64,000 nucleotides of DNA from Duganella sp. BJB476 (GCF_003416895.1 NZ_QVIO01000004.1:372001-436000); one strand, 5' to 3'; positions 55,136 through 64,000 are shown, numbered from the stretch's first letter. Program-made: numbers and translations. The notes: generated by a model from the sequence alone, not told the origin.

Positions 55136-56698
55136 CGGCGGCTCCACCTTGAACACCGACACCGCCTGCGACAGCTGCACCGCCTGCTCTTGCAGGCTGG
55201 CGGCGGCGGCGGCGGCCTGCTCGACCAGCGCGGCGTTCTGCTGCGTCACATCGTCCATCTGACCGACCGCCTGGTTGACCTCGGCGATGCCCTGGGCCTG
55301 CTCGACGCTGGCCTGGCTGATGCGGACGATTACCTCGTTGACCTGCTGCACCGAGGCGACGATGGCCTCCATCCGCTCGCCGGCCTGGTGCACCGAGGCG
55401 CTGCCGCTGTCGATGGTGGCCACCGAGGTCGCGATCAGCGCCTTGATTTCCTTGGCGGCGGCGGCCGAGCGGTGCGCCAGCGTGCGCACCTCGCTGGCCA
55501 CCACCGCGAAGCCACGGCCCTGCTCGCCGGCGCGCGCCGCTTCCACCGCCGCGTTGAGCGCCAGGATGTTGGTCTGGAAGGAGATGCTGTCGATCACGCC
55601 GATGATGTCGACGATCTGGCGCGAGCTGGCGCGGATCGAGGCCATGGTCTGCACCGCCTGGCGCACTGCGGCGCCGCCGTGCTGGGCCAGGTCGGCGGCG
55701 CCGGCCGCCAACTGGCAGGCCTGCTGGGCGCCGGCGGCGTTGTCCTGCACCGCCTTGGTCAGGCTGGCCATGGCGCTGGCGGTTTCCTCCAGCGAGCCGG
55801 CCTGCATCTCGGTGCGGGTCGACAGGTCGAGGTTGCCGCTGGCGATTTCGTGCGAGGCGCAGTCGATCGCCTGCACCGCCGCCATGATGGCGCCCAGCGT
55901 CTGGGTCAGCTTGTGCATGGTGTGGTCCAGCATGCGGGCGGTGTCGGCGATCTCGTCGCGGCCGCGGTTGTCGCCGCGCCCGGCCACCAGGCGGCCGGCG
56001 GCCAGCGCCACCACCACGTCGGCGATGGCGCGGATGTCGCGCAGCATGGCGCCGCGCACCGCCATCGTCACCCCCAGCGACAGCGCGATCGACAGCAGCA
56101 CCATCACCGCCATGCTGGTGCCGAGGGTGTGGAACTCGGCGCGGGCGCGCGCGTAGGCCTGTTCGCTGAGGTTTTTCTCCAGCGCCGACAGCTGCGCCAA
56201 TTGTTCGTTTAGCAGCAGGAATTGTTTTTCGCCGTGGGCCATGGCGTTGGTGGCGATGCTCTGGTCGATGCTGGCCATCTCCATGGTGTCGCGCACGGCC
56301 TTGCGGTAGGCGGCCAGCGATTGCAGCGTCTGCTCGACGATCTTGCGTTCGGCGGCGTTGTGGTCGGCCGCGGCCAGCGCGTCCAGCTGGCGCAGCCGGG
56401 TCTCGATGGCGGCGTGGCCGGAATTGATCTGCTTGGCCAGCGCGTCCAGCCGGGGCTGGGAAAAACTGCCGTTGACCCAGGCCAGCAGCTGGTAGATGTG
56501 GGCGTGGGCGTAGCGGGTTTCGCCGGTGACGTCGGCGGCGGTCTTGAGGCGGGCCGCGCGCACCTGCACCAGGTTTTCCAGCGAGGCGTTCTGGCGCACC
56601 ATGCCGTAGTAGGCCGCCGCCGCCGTGACGATCAGCAGCAGCAGCACCAGGCCGGGCGCCAGCAGCAGTTTGGGACCGATACGCAGTTTGCTCAGCAT
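55040..56698 (-). CDS. methyl-accepting chemotaxis protein
   Basis: The 552-residue protein has an N-terminal membrane span (KLLLAPGLVLLLLIVTAAAAYYG), a helical periplasmic sensor part, a second span (about 193-215), a short HAMP-like region, and a conserved signalling domain. The hairpin tip EAARAGEQGRGFAVVASEVR is complete. The sensor part is too short for a Cache domain. A free Cache protein is encoded just upstream. Its C-terminus extends over the glycosylase gene; the alternative stop would be earlier if this tail were not real. Confidence 0.92.
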   Translation of the reverse strand: MLSKLRIGPKLLLAPGLVLLLLIVTAAAAYYGMVRQNASLENLVQVRAARLKTAADVTGETRYAHAHIYQLLAWVNGSFSQPRLDALAKQINSGHAAIETRLRQLDALAAADHNAAERKIVEQTLQSLAAYRKAVRDTMEMASIDQSIATNAMAHGEKQFLLLNEQLAQLSALEKNLSEQAYARARAEFHTLGTSMAVMVLLSIALSLGVTMAVRGAMLRDIRAIADVVVALAAGRLVAGRGDNRGRDEIADTARMLDHTMHKLTQTLGAIMAAVQAIDCASHEIASGNLDLSTRTEMQAGSLEETASAMASLTKAVQDNAAGAQQACQLAAGAADLAQHGGAAVRQAVQTMASIRASSRQIVDIIGVIDSISFQTNILALNAAVEAARAGEQGRGFAVVASEVRTLAHRSAAAAKEIKALIATSVATIDSGSASVHQAGERMEAIVASVQQVNEVIVRISQASVEQAQGIAEVNQAVGQMDDVTQQNAALVEQAAAAAASLQEQAVQLSQAVSVFKVEPPSAHGLAQKARTGQAEAPRQLHRLANADARAG

Positions 56699-56713
56699 GG
56701 TGCTCTCCCGCCG

Positions 56714-57178
56714 CTATTTTTTGTAGATGCCCGCTTCCAGCACCACGTCGCCGACGCGCAGGACGTAGGTGGTCTTGGGCTCGATCTTGCCGCTGCCGGG
56801 ATTCTTGTACTGGTAGTCGACCCAGCCGTGGCCCTTCTTGGCGGCCAGCTCGATGATCTCGCGGCGGTACTTCTTGCCGCTGGCGTCGGGCACGTCGGTC
56901 AGGTCCTTGCCGACGATGGAGGGGTTGAACGGGTGCGCCAGCACGATGCCGCTGTTGAGGTCGCGCAGGTCGACATACAGCGAACCCTGCACGAAGTCCG
57001 GGTCCTTGGCCGCCACTTTCTTGATCAATTCGTCCTTGCCGTGGGCCTTGATAAAGGCGGCGCCCTTCTCGACGATGGCGATGGCGTCTTTTTCGGTGGG
57101 CTCGGCGGCGAAGGCCGGGGCGTGCGACAGGGAGGCGGCAATGGCGGCGATGGCGGCCAGCATGGCGGTCTGTTTCAT
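56714..57178 (-). CDS. periplasmic single Cache-domain protein
   Basis: The 154-residue protein has a signal peptide ending APAFAA and then an sCache_2-type domain: AIVEKGAAFIKAHGKDELIKK, FVQGSLYVDLRDL, VLAHPFNPSIVGKDL, and WVDYQYKNPGSGKIE. It is soluble and periplasmic. It lies 15 bases upstream of the MCP gene in the same direction, so it may act as a separate binding partner for that receptor. Ligand unknown; organic acids are common. Confidence 0.87.
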   Translation of the reverse strand: MKQTAMLAAIAAIAASLSHAPAFAAEPTEKDAIAIVEKGAAFIKAHGKDELIKKVAAKDPDFVQGSLYVDLRDLNSGIVLAHPFNPSIVGKDLTDVPDASGKKYRREIIELAAKKGHGWVDYQYKNPGSGKIEPKTTYVLRVGDVVLEAGIYKK

Positions 57179-57408
57179 GGCGTGTCCTTGTGGTGGGGGG
57201 CGGGAAGGCTTGCTCCCATGAACTTTACGCCGGCGCCGAGGACGGGAATTGCGATGCCGCAAAGTCTGGCCGTGTGGAAATTTTGCACGCGTCCCCCGTC
57301 AAGGAAAAATATATTTCCATGCGTCAGTTGATTTGCGGCAATCGCAATTCCGGTGGGCGGCCTAGCATGCAGTTTCCGCCCCCCCTTTTATTGCGATAGG
57401 AACCTGCG

Positions 57409-58887
57409 ATGACCTCGACTCCGATAGCCTCCTGGAACAGCGCCGCCGCCCAGGCGCCCAAGTTCAAGCCTTTCATCCGCCAGACCATCCCCCATTCCCG
57501 CCAATGGGAATGGCTGACGCCCGACTTGCAGGAAGCGGTGCAGGTGGTGTCGCACGTGCTGCCGTTCCGCACCAACGAATATGTGCTGGACCACCTGATC
57601 GACTGGAGCAACATCCCGGACGATCCGATCTTCCGCCTGACCTTCCCGCACCGCGACATGCTGGCGCCGGATGACTACGCGCAGCTGCGCGAGCTGGTGC
57701 TGGGCCGCGCCAACCAGCAGGCGCTGACGGAGCTGGTGCGGCGCATCCGCCTGCGCATGAACCCCCATCCGGCCGGGCAGATGACGCACAACGTGCCGCG
57801 CGTGAACGACGCCCCGCTCAAGGGCTTGCAGCACAAGTACAAGGAGACGGTGCTGTTCTTCCCCAGCGCAGGCCAGACCTGCCACGCCTACTGCACCTTC
57901 TGCTTCCGTTGGCCGCAGTTCGTCGGCATGGACGACATGAAGTTCGACGCCAAGGAATCGCACCAGCTGGCCGACTACCTGCGCCTGCATCCCGAGGTGA
58001 CCGATGTGCTGATCACCGGCGGCGATCCGCTGATCATGAACACGCGCTCGCTGGAGGCGTATATCGAACCGCTGCTGGCGCCGGACCTGGCGCATATCCA
58101 GAACATCCGCATCGGCACCAAGTCGGTGGCGTACTGGCCGCAGCGCTTCGTCACCGACCGCGACGCCGACGACCTGCTGCGCCTGTTCGAGCGGGTGGTC
58201 GGCAGCGGCAAGAACATGGCCATCATGGGCCACTACAACCACGCGGTGGAGCTGCGGCCGGAGATCGCCCAGCAGGCGGTCAAGCGCATCGTCGGCACCG
58301 GCGCCACCTTGCGCATGCAGGGACCGCTGATCCGCCACATCAACGAAGACCCGCACAGCTGGGCCGAGTTGTGGCAGACCGGCGTGCGGCTGGGCGCCAT
58401 TCCCTACTATATGTTCGTCGAGCGCGACACCGGGCCGCGCGAGTACTTCCAGCTGCCGCTGGCGCGCGCGCACGAGATCTTCCAGCAGGCCTACCAGATG
58501 GTGTCGGGCCTGTCGCGCACGGTGCGCGGGCCGTCGATGAGCGCCTTCCCCGGCAAGGTGGTGATCGACGGTATCGCCAACATCGGCGGCGAGAAGGTGT
58601 TCGCCCTGCAGTTCCTGCAGGCCCGCAATGCCGACTGGGTGCGCAAGCCGTTCTACGCCAGGTTCGATCCGAAGGCCACCTGGATGGACGAGCTGAAACC
58701 GGCCTTCGGCAAGGACAAGTTCTTCTTCGAGGAGGAGGGCGGCAGCCGCAGCGAGTACGGCGCCGAGCCGCCGGGCCAGCGCAAGGTGATCCCGCTGATC
58801 CCGGCGCGCCAGGACGAGGCGCAGCGCGGCGGTGGCGGCGCGGCCGTCGCCAGCGCGGCCGGCTGCGGCGCGCACAGTCCGGCGTAG
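57409..58887 (+). CDS. KamA-type radical SAM aminomutase
   Basis: The 492-residue protein has the radical-SAM cluster C158-x3-C162-x2-C165 (TCHAYCTFCFRW), a GGDPL motif, and LPYY-type C-terminal elements. It belongs to the lysine 2,3-aminomutase group and likely uses PLP. Its length exceeds EpmB (about 340). The substrate could be lysine, arginine or glutamate. It starts a same-strand group with an MFS gene (9 bases later) and a prolyl-hydroxylase-like gene. Confidence 0.88.
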   Translation: MTSTPIASWNSAAAQAPKFKPFIRQTIPHSRQWEWLTPDLQEAVQVVSHVLPFRTNEYVLDHLIDWSNIPDDPIFRLTFPHRDMLAPDDYAQLRELVLGRANQQALTELVRRIRLRMNPHPAGQMTHNVPRVNDAPLKGLQHKYKETVLFFPSAGQTCHAYCTFCFRWPQFVGMDDMKFDAKESHQLADYLRLHPEVTDVLITGGDPLIMNTRSLEAYIEPLLAPDLAHIQNIRIGTKSVAYWPQRFVTDRDADDLLRLFERVVGSGKNMAIMGHYNHAVELRPEIAQQAVKRIVGTGATLRMQGPLIRHINEDPHSWAELWQTGVRLGAIPYYMFVERDTGPREYFQLPLARAHEIFQQAYQMVSGLSRTVRGPSMSAFPGKVVIDGIANIGGEKVFALQFLQARNADWVRKPFYARFDPKATWMDELKPAFGKDKFFFEEEGGSRSEYGAEPPGQRKVIPLIPARQDEAQRGGGGAAVASAAGCGAHSPA

Positions 58888-58896
58888 GGGGGCGCC

Positions 58897-60192
58897 ATGT
58901 CCGGCCGCGCGGTGTTCGTGCTGGTGTTCCTGCCGTTCGCGCTGGGCCACTATCTATCGAGCCTGATCCGCACCGTCAACGCGACGCTGGCGCCGCAGCT
59001 GATGGCGGCGCTGGCCCTGAGCCCCGCCCAGCTTGGCCTGCTGACCAGCGCCTTCTTCCTGGCGTTCGCGCTGGTGCAGCTGCCGGTCGGCATGGCGCTG
59101 GACCGCTGGGGCCCGGCGCGGGTGCAGCCGCCGATGCTGCTGCTGGCGGCGCTGGGCGCGCTGGCCTTCTCCGGCGGCCGCGATTTCGCCCAGCTGCTGG
59201 CGGCGCGCGCGCTGATCGGGCTGGGATTGGGCGGCTGCTTCATGTCGGCGGTGAAGGCGGTGTCGATTTGGGTCGCGCCGGCGCGGCTGCCGTCGGTGCA
59301 GGGGTATCTGATCGCGGCCGGCGGGCTGGGGGCGGCATCGGCCACCTTGCCGGTGCGGCTGGCGCTGCACTACACCGACTGGCGCGGCCTGTTCGTCGGC
59401 CTGGCTGCCGCCGCGGCGGCGCTGGCGCTGCTGATACGGCTGGTGGCGCCGGCCGCGCCGCCCGCCGCGTCGTCGGCGGCTACGGCTACGGCGCCGCGTC
59501 CGGCCGGCCTGGCGGCGCTGCGCGAGGTGCTGCAGCATCCGGCCTTCCGCGAGGTGGCGCAGCTGGTGCTGGTGCCGCACATGGTGTTCTTCGGCATCCA
59601 GGGTTTGTGGATCAGCCGCTGGCTGACCGACGTCGCCGGTTTTTCCGAGGCGGCGGTGGCCTACCTGCTGTACCTGGGCATGGCGGCGGTGATCTTCGGC
59701 GCCATCGCGGTCGGCATGCTCACCGAGTGGGCCGGGCGGCGCGGCGTGGCGCCGATCAGCGTGGCTGCGGCCGGGGTGGCGCTGTTCATCGCGGTGCAAC
59801 TGGGCTTTGTGTGCAACTGGGCGCCCAGCTACCAGCTGCTGTCGGTGATCTTTACGCTGGTGGGCACGGTGACCGGCATCGAGTATGCGATCGTCGCGCA
59901 AAGCCTGCCGGCCGCGCTGACGGGGCGCGGCGCCACTTGCCTGAACCTGCTGATCTTCCTGGGCGCGTTCGCGGTGCAGGCGGGCTTCGGGCTGGTGGTC
60001 GGCTGCTGGCGGCCGGACTTTTTGCAGCACTATCCGGCGCAGGCCTACCAGGTGGCGTTCGCGGTGCTGGTGTTGTTGCAGTTGCGCGGACTGTTGTTAT
60101 TCGCGCGCCGGCGCTGGGGCGCGGGCGCGCAATCCGGTAAAATCGACCACCAATCCGGCAGCCCGGCAACTAGCCCACCGATCGCACGATGA
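58897..60192 (+). CDS. MFS transporter
   Basis: The 431-residue protein has about twelve membrane segments and the MFS loop motif DRWGPARVQPP between spans 2 and 3 (compare D-R-x-G-x-R). It follows KamA closely and overlaps the next gene (ATGA). It may export or import the aminomutase product or its precursor. Substrate cannot be told from the sequence. Confidence 0.87.
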   Translation: MSGRAVFVLVFLPFALGHYLSSLIRTVNATLAPQLMAALALSPAQLGLLTSAFFLAFALVQLPVGMALDRWGPARVQPPMLLLAALGALAFSGGRDFAQLLAARALIGLGLGGCFMSAVKAVSIWVAPARLPSVQGYLIAAGGLGAASATLPVRLALHYTDWRGLFVGLAAAAAALALLIRLVAPAAPPAASSAATATAPRPAGLAALREVLQHPAFREVAQLVLVPHMVFFGIQGLWISRWLTDVAGFSEAAVAYLLYLGMAAVIFGAIAVGMLTEWAGRRGVAPISVAAAGVALFIAVQLGFVCNWAPSYQLLSVIFTLVGTVTGIEYAIVAQSLPAALTGRGATCLNLLIFLGAFAVQAGFGLVVGCWRPDFLQHYPAQAYQVAFAVLVLLQLRGLLLFARRRWGAGAQSGKIDHQSGSPATSPPIAR

Positions 60193-61070
60193 CTACTGCA
60201 CCTACTGTCTTTGTCTCCCTGCCGGCCGTGTGGCAGGACTGGATCATGGAAAACCTGGCACGCGCCTGCAATCCGCTGGACATGGCCAACAGCATGGCGG
60301 CCTCCGGCCAGCACAGCATGACGGTGGCGCGCGCCGCCATCGACGAGGCGCTGGCGCTGCGCGCGGCGGCCGATCACGCGCCGGCGCCGGTGGCGAGTGT
60401 ATTCGTGGCGCCGCAGCAGATGCCCTACATCGACCTGGAACGCAACCTGGTCGCCGCGCCGGACCGGGAGGTGGAGGTGCTGTTCGTGCTGAAGCAGCCG
60501 CAGATCATCCTGCTGGGGAATGTGCTCAGCGACGAGGAATGCGACGCCATCATCGCCCATTGCGGCACGCGCTACACCCGCTCCACCGTGACCGGCGAGG
60601 CCGACGGCGCCAGCGTGGTGCACGAGGGCCGCACCAGCGAGATGGCCTTCATCCAGCGCGGCGAGGCCGAGGTGGCCGAGCGCATCGAACAGCGGCTGGC
60701 GGCACTGGCGCACTGGCCGCCCGAGTGCAGCGAGCCGTTCCAGCTGCAGAAGTACGGCGTAACGCAGGAATACCGGCCGCACTACGACTGGCTGGACCCG
60801 GACAGCAGCGGCCATCGCAGCCATCTGGCGCGCGGCGGCCAGCGGCTGGCCACCTTCATCCTGTACCTGAGCGATGTGGAGCAGGGCGGCGGCACGGTGT
60901 TCCCCGGCCTGGGGCTGGAGGTGTATCCGAAGAAGGGCAACGCGCTGTGGTTCCTCAACACCGACGTCAACCACCAGCCGGACAAGCAGACCTTGCACGG
61001 CGGCGCGCCGGTGGTCAGCGGCACCAAGATCATCGCCAACAAATGGTTGCGACAGGGGCGCTACGGTTAG
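60189..61070 (+). CDS. prolyl 4-hydroxylase-like 2OG-Fe(II) oxygenase
   Basis: The 293-residue protein has a helical N-terminal part and a P4Hc domain with H198-x-D200 (YRPHYDWLD), H270 (TLHGGAP) and K280 (SGTKIIANKW). All iron and 2-oxoglutarate ligands of prolyl 4-hydroxylases are present. It may hydroxylate a proline in a peptide or a free amino acid. Start overlaps the MFS stop. Confidence 0.9.
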   Translation: MTTAPTVFVSLPAVWQDWIMENLARACNPLDMANSMAASGQHSMTVARAAIDEALALRAAADHAPAPVASVFVAPQQMPYIDLERNLVAAPDREVEVLFVLKQPQIILLGNVLSDEECDAIIAHCGTRYTRSTVTGEADGASVVHEGRTSEMAFIQRGEAEVAERIEQRLAALAHWPPECSEPFQLQKYGVTQEYRPHYDWLDPDSSGHRSHLARGGQRLATFILYLSDVEQGGGTVFPGLGLEVYPKKGNALWFLNTDVNHQPDKQTLHGGAPVVSGTKIIANKWLRQGRYG

Positions 61071-61103
61071 AATGGCGACATTCGAAATTAACCTAGGAAC
61101 CCC

Positions 61104-61958
61104 ATGAGACTCGTTCGTTACGGCCGTCCCGGCAAAGAAAAACCAGGCCTGATCGATGACGAAGGCAAGCTGCGCGACCTGTCCGGCGTGATCGCCGACA
61201 TCGACGCGGCGCAGCTGGCGCCCAAGGCGCTGCGCAAGCTGGAAAAGATCCCGCAAGCCTCGCTGCCGCTGGTGCGCGGCAATCCGCGCTACGGCGTGCC
61301 GGTGGCGCGCGTCGGCAAATTCATCGGCATCGGCCTCAATTACTCGGACCACGCGGCCGAAGCGGGCATGCCGATCCCGAAGGAGCCTATCGTCTTCATG
61401 AAGGCGATTTCCTGCCTGTCCGGCCCGGACGATCCCGTCATGCTGCCGCAAGGCTCGAAGAAGACCGACTGGGAAGTGGAGCTGGGCGTGGTGATCGGCA
61501 CGCGCGCGCAGTACGTCAGCGAGGAGGATGCGCTGAAGTACGTGGCCGGCTATTGCGTGGTCAACGACCTGTCGGAGCGATCGTTCCAGCTGGAGCGCGG
61601 CCCGCAATGGGACAAGGGCAAGGGTTGCGACACCTTCGGCCCGGTCGGCCCGTGGCTGGTGACGCAGGAAGACATCTACGACGTGCAGCAGCTGGACCTG
61701 TACCTGGAACTGAACGGCAAGCGCATGCAGACCGGCTGCACCGACACCATGATCTTCTCGGTGGCGCAGATCGTCAGCTACCTGTCGAAGTTCATGACCC
61801 TGGAGCCGGGCGACGTGATCGCCACCGGCACGCCTCCGGGCGTGGGCCAGGGCCGCAAGCCGCAGCGCTTCCTCAAAAAAGGCGACGTCCTGCGGCTGGG
61901 CATCGCCGGCCTGGGCGAGCAGCAGCAGGACGTCGTCGCCTGGACGGCGTCGAAGTAA
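61104..61958 (+). CDS. fumarylacetoacetate hydrolase family protein
   Basis: The 284-residue protein has IGIGLNYSDHAAEAG, DWEVELGVVIG, and a C-terminal LEPGDVIATGTPPGVG, the FAH metal-binding pattern. Members include ureidoglycolate lyase-like and acylpyruvate hydrolases. It is separate from the preceding gene by 33 bases, in the same direction. Exact reaction unknown. Confidence 0.9.
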   Translation: MRLVRYGRPGKEKPGLIDDEGKLRDLSGVIADIDAAQLAPKALRKLEKIPQASLPLVRGNPRYGVPVARVGKFIGIGLNYSDHAAEAGMPIPKEPIVFMKAISCLSGPDDPVMLPQGSKKTDWEVELGVVIGTRAQYVSEEDALKYVAGYCVVNDLSERSFQLERGPQWDKGKGCDTFGPVGPWLVTQEDIYDVQQLDLYLELNGKRMQTGCTDTMIFSVAQIVSYLSKFMTLEPGDVIATGTPPGVGQGRKPQRFLKKGDVLRLGIAGLGEQQQDVVAWTASK

Positions 61959-61962
61959 GCAG

Positions 61963-63294
61963 CTAAGTCGCGCTGGCCAGCGCCCGAGACAGGGCGTCGG
62001 CCAGCCGGCTGGTGATCTCCGCCAGCTCGGCCTCGGTGGCGATGAACGGCGGCGCCAGCAGGATATGGTCGCCGCGCCGGCCGTCGATGGTGCCGCCCAT
62101 CGGATACACCATCAACCCCCGCGCCATGGCCTGCTCCTTGACCGCCGCGTGCAGCTGGCAGGCCGGATCGAAGGGCGCCTTGCTGTCGCGGTCCCGCACC
62201 AGCTCCAGCGCCAGCAGCATGCCGCGCCCGCGGATGTCGCCCACGTGCGGATGGTTGCCGAACGCCTCGCGCAGCATGCGGCGGAAGGCGGCGCCGCGCA
62301 CCGTGACGGCGCCCAGCAGACAATCCCTCTGTATCACCTTCTGCACCGCCAGCGCGGCGGCGGCGGCCACCGGGTGGCCCATGTAGGTGTGGCCGTGCTG
62401 GAAGGCGCCGCTGCCCTCGCGCAGGCGCTTCACCACGTGCTGGCGCGCCAGCACCGCGCCGATCGGCTGGTAGCCGGCGCCCAGGCCTTTGCCCAGCACC
62501 ACCAGGTCCGGCAGTACGCCCTCCTGTTCAAACGCGTACAGCGTGCCGGTGCGGCCCATGCCGCACATGACTTCATCGAGTATCAGCAGGATGCCGTACT
62601 TGTCGCACAGCTTGCGCACGCCGCGGAAGTAGCCGGGCGTGGGCGGCACGGCGCCGGAGGTGGCGCCGACCACCGTCTCGGCGACGAAGCCGATGATGTG
62701 CTCCGGGCCGTGTTCGACGATGGTCGCCTCCACTTCGGCCAGCAGGGCGGCGGTGTAGTCTTCGGTGCTCTGGCCGGCGGCGCGGTCGCGGTATTCGTAG
62801 CAGGGCGCGACGCGCGGCACCGCCATCAGCATCGACTCGAACGGACGGCGGCGCCACTCGTTGCCGCCGATGGCCAGCGCGCCCAGCGTGTTGCCGTGGT
62901 AGCTCTGGCGGCGGGCGATGAACATGCCGCGCTGCGGCTGGCCCGCTTCCACCCAGTACTGGCGCGCCAGCTTGAGGGCGGTCTCCATCGCTTCCGAACC
63001 GCCCGACACCAGGTAGACGTGATCGAGATCGCCGGGGGCGTCGTTGGCCAGGCGGCTGGCCAGTTCCTCGGCGGCGTCGCAGCTGAAGAAGGCGGTGTGG
63101 GCGTAGGCGTTGCGGTCGATCTGGGCGTGCATGGCGGCCAGCACGTCGGGATGGGCGTGGCCCAGCGAGGAGACGGCGGCGCCGCCACTGGCGTCGATGT
63201 AGCTGCGGCCCTGGCTGTCGCGCACGGTCAGGCCGGCGGCGCTGGCGGCCAGCGGTGGCGCGCGGCGCAGGTTGCGGTGGATGATGTGGCTCAT
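61963..63294 (-). CDS. class III PLP-dependent aminotransferase
   Basis: The 443-residue protein has YLVSGGSEAMETALKLARQYW, ILDEVMCGMGRTG and the PLP lysine in LVVLGKGLGAGYQPIGAV. It is an omega-amino-acid/aspartate-aminotransferase-family enzyme. It converges on the FAH gene with 4 bases between stops. Substrate unknown; adjacency to KamA-type aminomutase suggests beta- or omega-amino acids but this is a guess. Confidence 0.9.
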   Translation of the reverse strand: MSHIIHRNLRRAPPLAASAAGLTVRDSQGRSYIDASGGAAVSSLGHAHPDVLAAMHAQIDRNAYAHTAFFSCDAAEELASRLANDAPGDLDHVYLVSGGSEAMETALKLARQYWVEAGQPQRGMFIARRQSYHGNTLGALAIGGNEWRRRPFESMLMAVPRVAPCYEYRDRAAGQSTEDYTAALLAEVEATIVEHGPEHIIGFVAETVVGATSGAVPPTPGYFRGVRKLCDKYGILLILDEVMCGMGRTGTLYAFEQEGVLPDLVVLGKGLGAGYQPIGAVLARQHVVKRLREGSGAFQHGHTYMGHPVAAAAALAVQKVIQRDCLLGAVTVRGAAFRRMLREAFGNHPHVGDIRGRGMLLALELVRDRDSKAPFDPACQLHAAVKEQAMARGLMVYPMGGTIDGRRGDHILLAPPFIATEAELAEITSRLADALSRALASAT

Positions 63295-63413
63295 GGCGTC
63301 CTTTCGGTCAGGGTGACGAAGAGCAGACGATAGCCGCGATTGGCTTGTGTTCTGTTGATCTATCCCGCACCATGTGCGAATAATTGACCAGGATGCCAGC
63401 AGGAGTGACAGCG

Positions 63414-63968
63414 ATGACCGACCGATTGGGAGCTATTCCGTTTGCCGACATGAGTGCGGCTCAGCAGGTGGCGGCGCAGGCCGTGATCGACGGGCCGCGC
63501 GGGGCCTTGTACGGGCCGTTCGTGCCGCTGATCCGCAGCCCGGAGTTGATGGCGGCGGCGCAGCGCATGGGCGAGTACCTGCGCTACCGCAGCGCGATCG
63601 GCACGCGGCTGACGGAGCTGGCGATCCTGGTGACGGCGCGCCAGTGGAGCCAGCAGGTGGAGTGGGCGATCCACGAGCCGATCGCACGCCAGTACGGCAT
63701 TTCAGACGAGGTGATTGTGGCGGTGGCGGCGCGCCGGCGGCCGGACGGCATGGTGGCCGACGAGGCGCTGGTGCACGATTTCTGCATTCAGCTGCACCAG
63801 CGGCAGCGGGTCGACGACGAGACCTATGCCGCGGCGCTGGCGGCCTTCGGCGAGCACGGGGTGGTGGACCTGATGGGTATCAACGGTTACTACACGTTTT
63901 TGGCGATGGTGATGAACGCCGCGCAGACGGCGGTGCCGGCGTCGCCGGCACCGCCGCTGCCTGACTAG
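63414..63968 (+). CDS. carboxymuconolactone decarboxylase-like protein
   Basis: The 184-residue protein from ATG 63414 (GGAG 9 bases upstream) has LTELAILVTARQWSQQVEWAIHEPIARQYG, a pattern near the CMD/AhpD fold but with W/Q-rich in place of the AhpD CxxC, so it is unlikely to be a peroxidase. CMD-like proteins act in aromatic-ring degradation or as thiol redox proteins. It is divergent from the aminotransferase. Confidence 0.85.
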   Translation: MTDRLGAIPFADMSAAQQVAAQAVIDGPRGALYGPFVPLIRSPELMAAAQRMGEYLRYRSAIGTRLTELAILVTARQWSQQVEWAIHEPIARQYGISDEVIVAVAARRRPDGMVADEALVHDFCIQLHQRQRVDDETYAAALAAFGEHGVVDLMGINGYYTFLAMVMNAAQTAVPASPAPPLPD

Positions 63969-64000
63969 GCCAGGACTTTTTTCAGCCAGGCGCTGATGTG
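63965..64000 (-). CDS. C-terminal end of a minus-strand gene, cut by the window edge
   Basis: The minus strand reads HISAWLKKVLA and then TAG at 63965-63967, sharing three bases with the preceding stop. Only 11 residues are visible, so the product cannot be named. Confidence 0.4.
   Translation of the reverse strand, partial: HISAWLKKVLA

Overview
The window looks like a chromosome segment of an Oxalobacteraceae-type betaproteobacterium (Massilia/Duganella/Janthinobacterium range). This is inferred from the high G+C coding style, the trxA-rho-rpmE2 neighbourhood, a DUF2863 protein and Burkholderiales-like housekeeping genes. No rRNA is present, so genus is not settled.

Positions 1-7123 are an accessory island beside a tRNA-Leu(CAA) gene. 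From left to right it holds two small genes and a broken RepB-type primase (a mobilisable-element remnant, 9-1039). Next comes a visibly AT-rich cargo: a Sll1717-type P-loop ATPase, a zinc-ribbon DUF4145 protein, an unrecognised protein and an McrA-like HNH endonuclease. A P4-type tyrosine integrase follows next to the tRNA. Both the DUF4145 protein and the unrecognised protein carry an RNxxxH motif of the kind found in HEPN domains. Together with the ATPase and the HNH nuclease this makes the region the best candidate here for an undescribed anti-phage or anti-plasmid system. That function is inference.

Positions 7209-30073 are mostly core. They contain a divergent membrane FtsH-like AAA protease, two tandem paralogous small exported proteins, a family-3 solute-binding protein, a GT39/ArnT-like glycosyltransferase, rpmE2, rho and trxA. 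A 1436-residue hybrid histidine kinase with an NMT1-type sensor follows, with its receiver-only partner. Then come hutC, ada with an overlapping 2OG-Fe(II) oxygenase, msbA, a small PBP-like protein with a porin, an exported YtcJ-type amidohydrolase, and an AlbA_2/Schlafen-type regulator with a TPEV repeat.

Positions 30187-37521 are a complete histidine-utilisation operon, hutU-H-G-F-D-I (five-step route through formiminoglutamate deiminase HutF and HutG). It is driven by a TTGACT-17-TATCCT promoter whose spacer is the palindrome GTTGTATATACAAC, a HutC-type operator. The repressor hutC lies about 9 kb away on the other strand.

Positions 37606-64000 carry mixed core and accessory genes: a large zinc metalloprotease, a fused substrate-binding/permease osmoprotectant transporter, GNAT and EamA genes, and a 105-bp palindromic element next to a DUF962 gene. 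Further on are a DNA-deoxyinosine/uracil glycosylase, a VapBC-like toxin-antitoxin pair, and a phosphoesterase with a C-terminal frameshift. Then come a Ser-for-Cys isochorismatase homologue, a BACON-domain lipoprotein, a TPR/transglutaminase-like lipoprotein, an HDOD protein, 3-methyladenine glycosylase, and a chemoreceptor with a separate periplasmic Cache protein. The last block is KamA-type radical SAM aminomutase, MFS, prolyl-4-hydroxylase-like protein and FAH-family hydrolase, followed by a class III aminotransferase and a carboxymuconolactone-decarboxylase-like protein. Three DNA alkylation/deamination repair genes (ada, the glycosylase at 44406 and the one at 54566) lie in this one window but not together.
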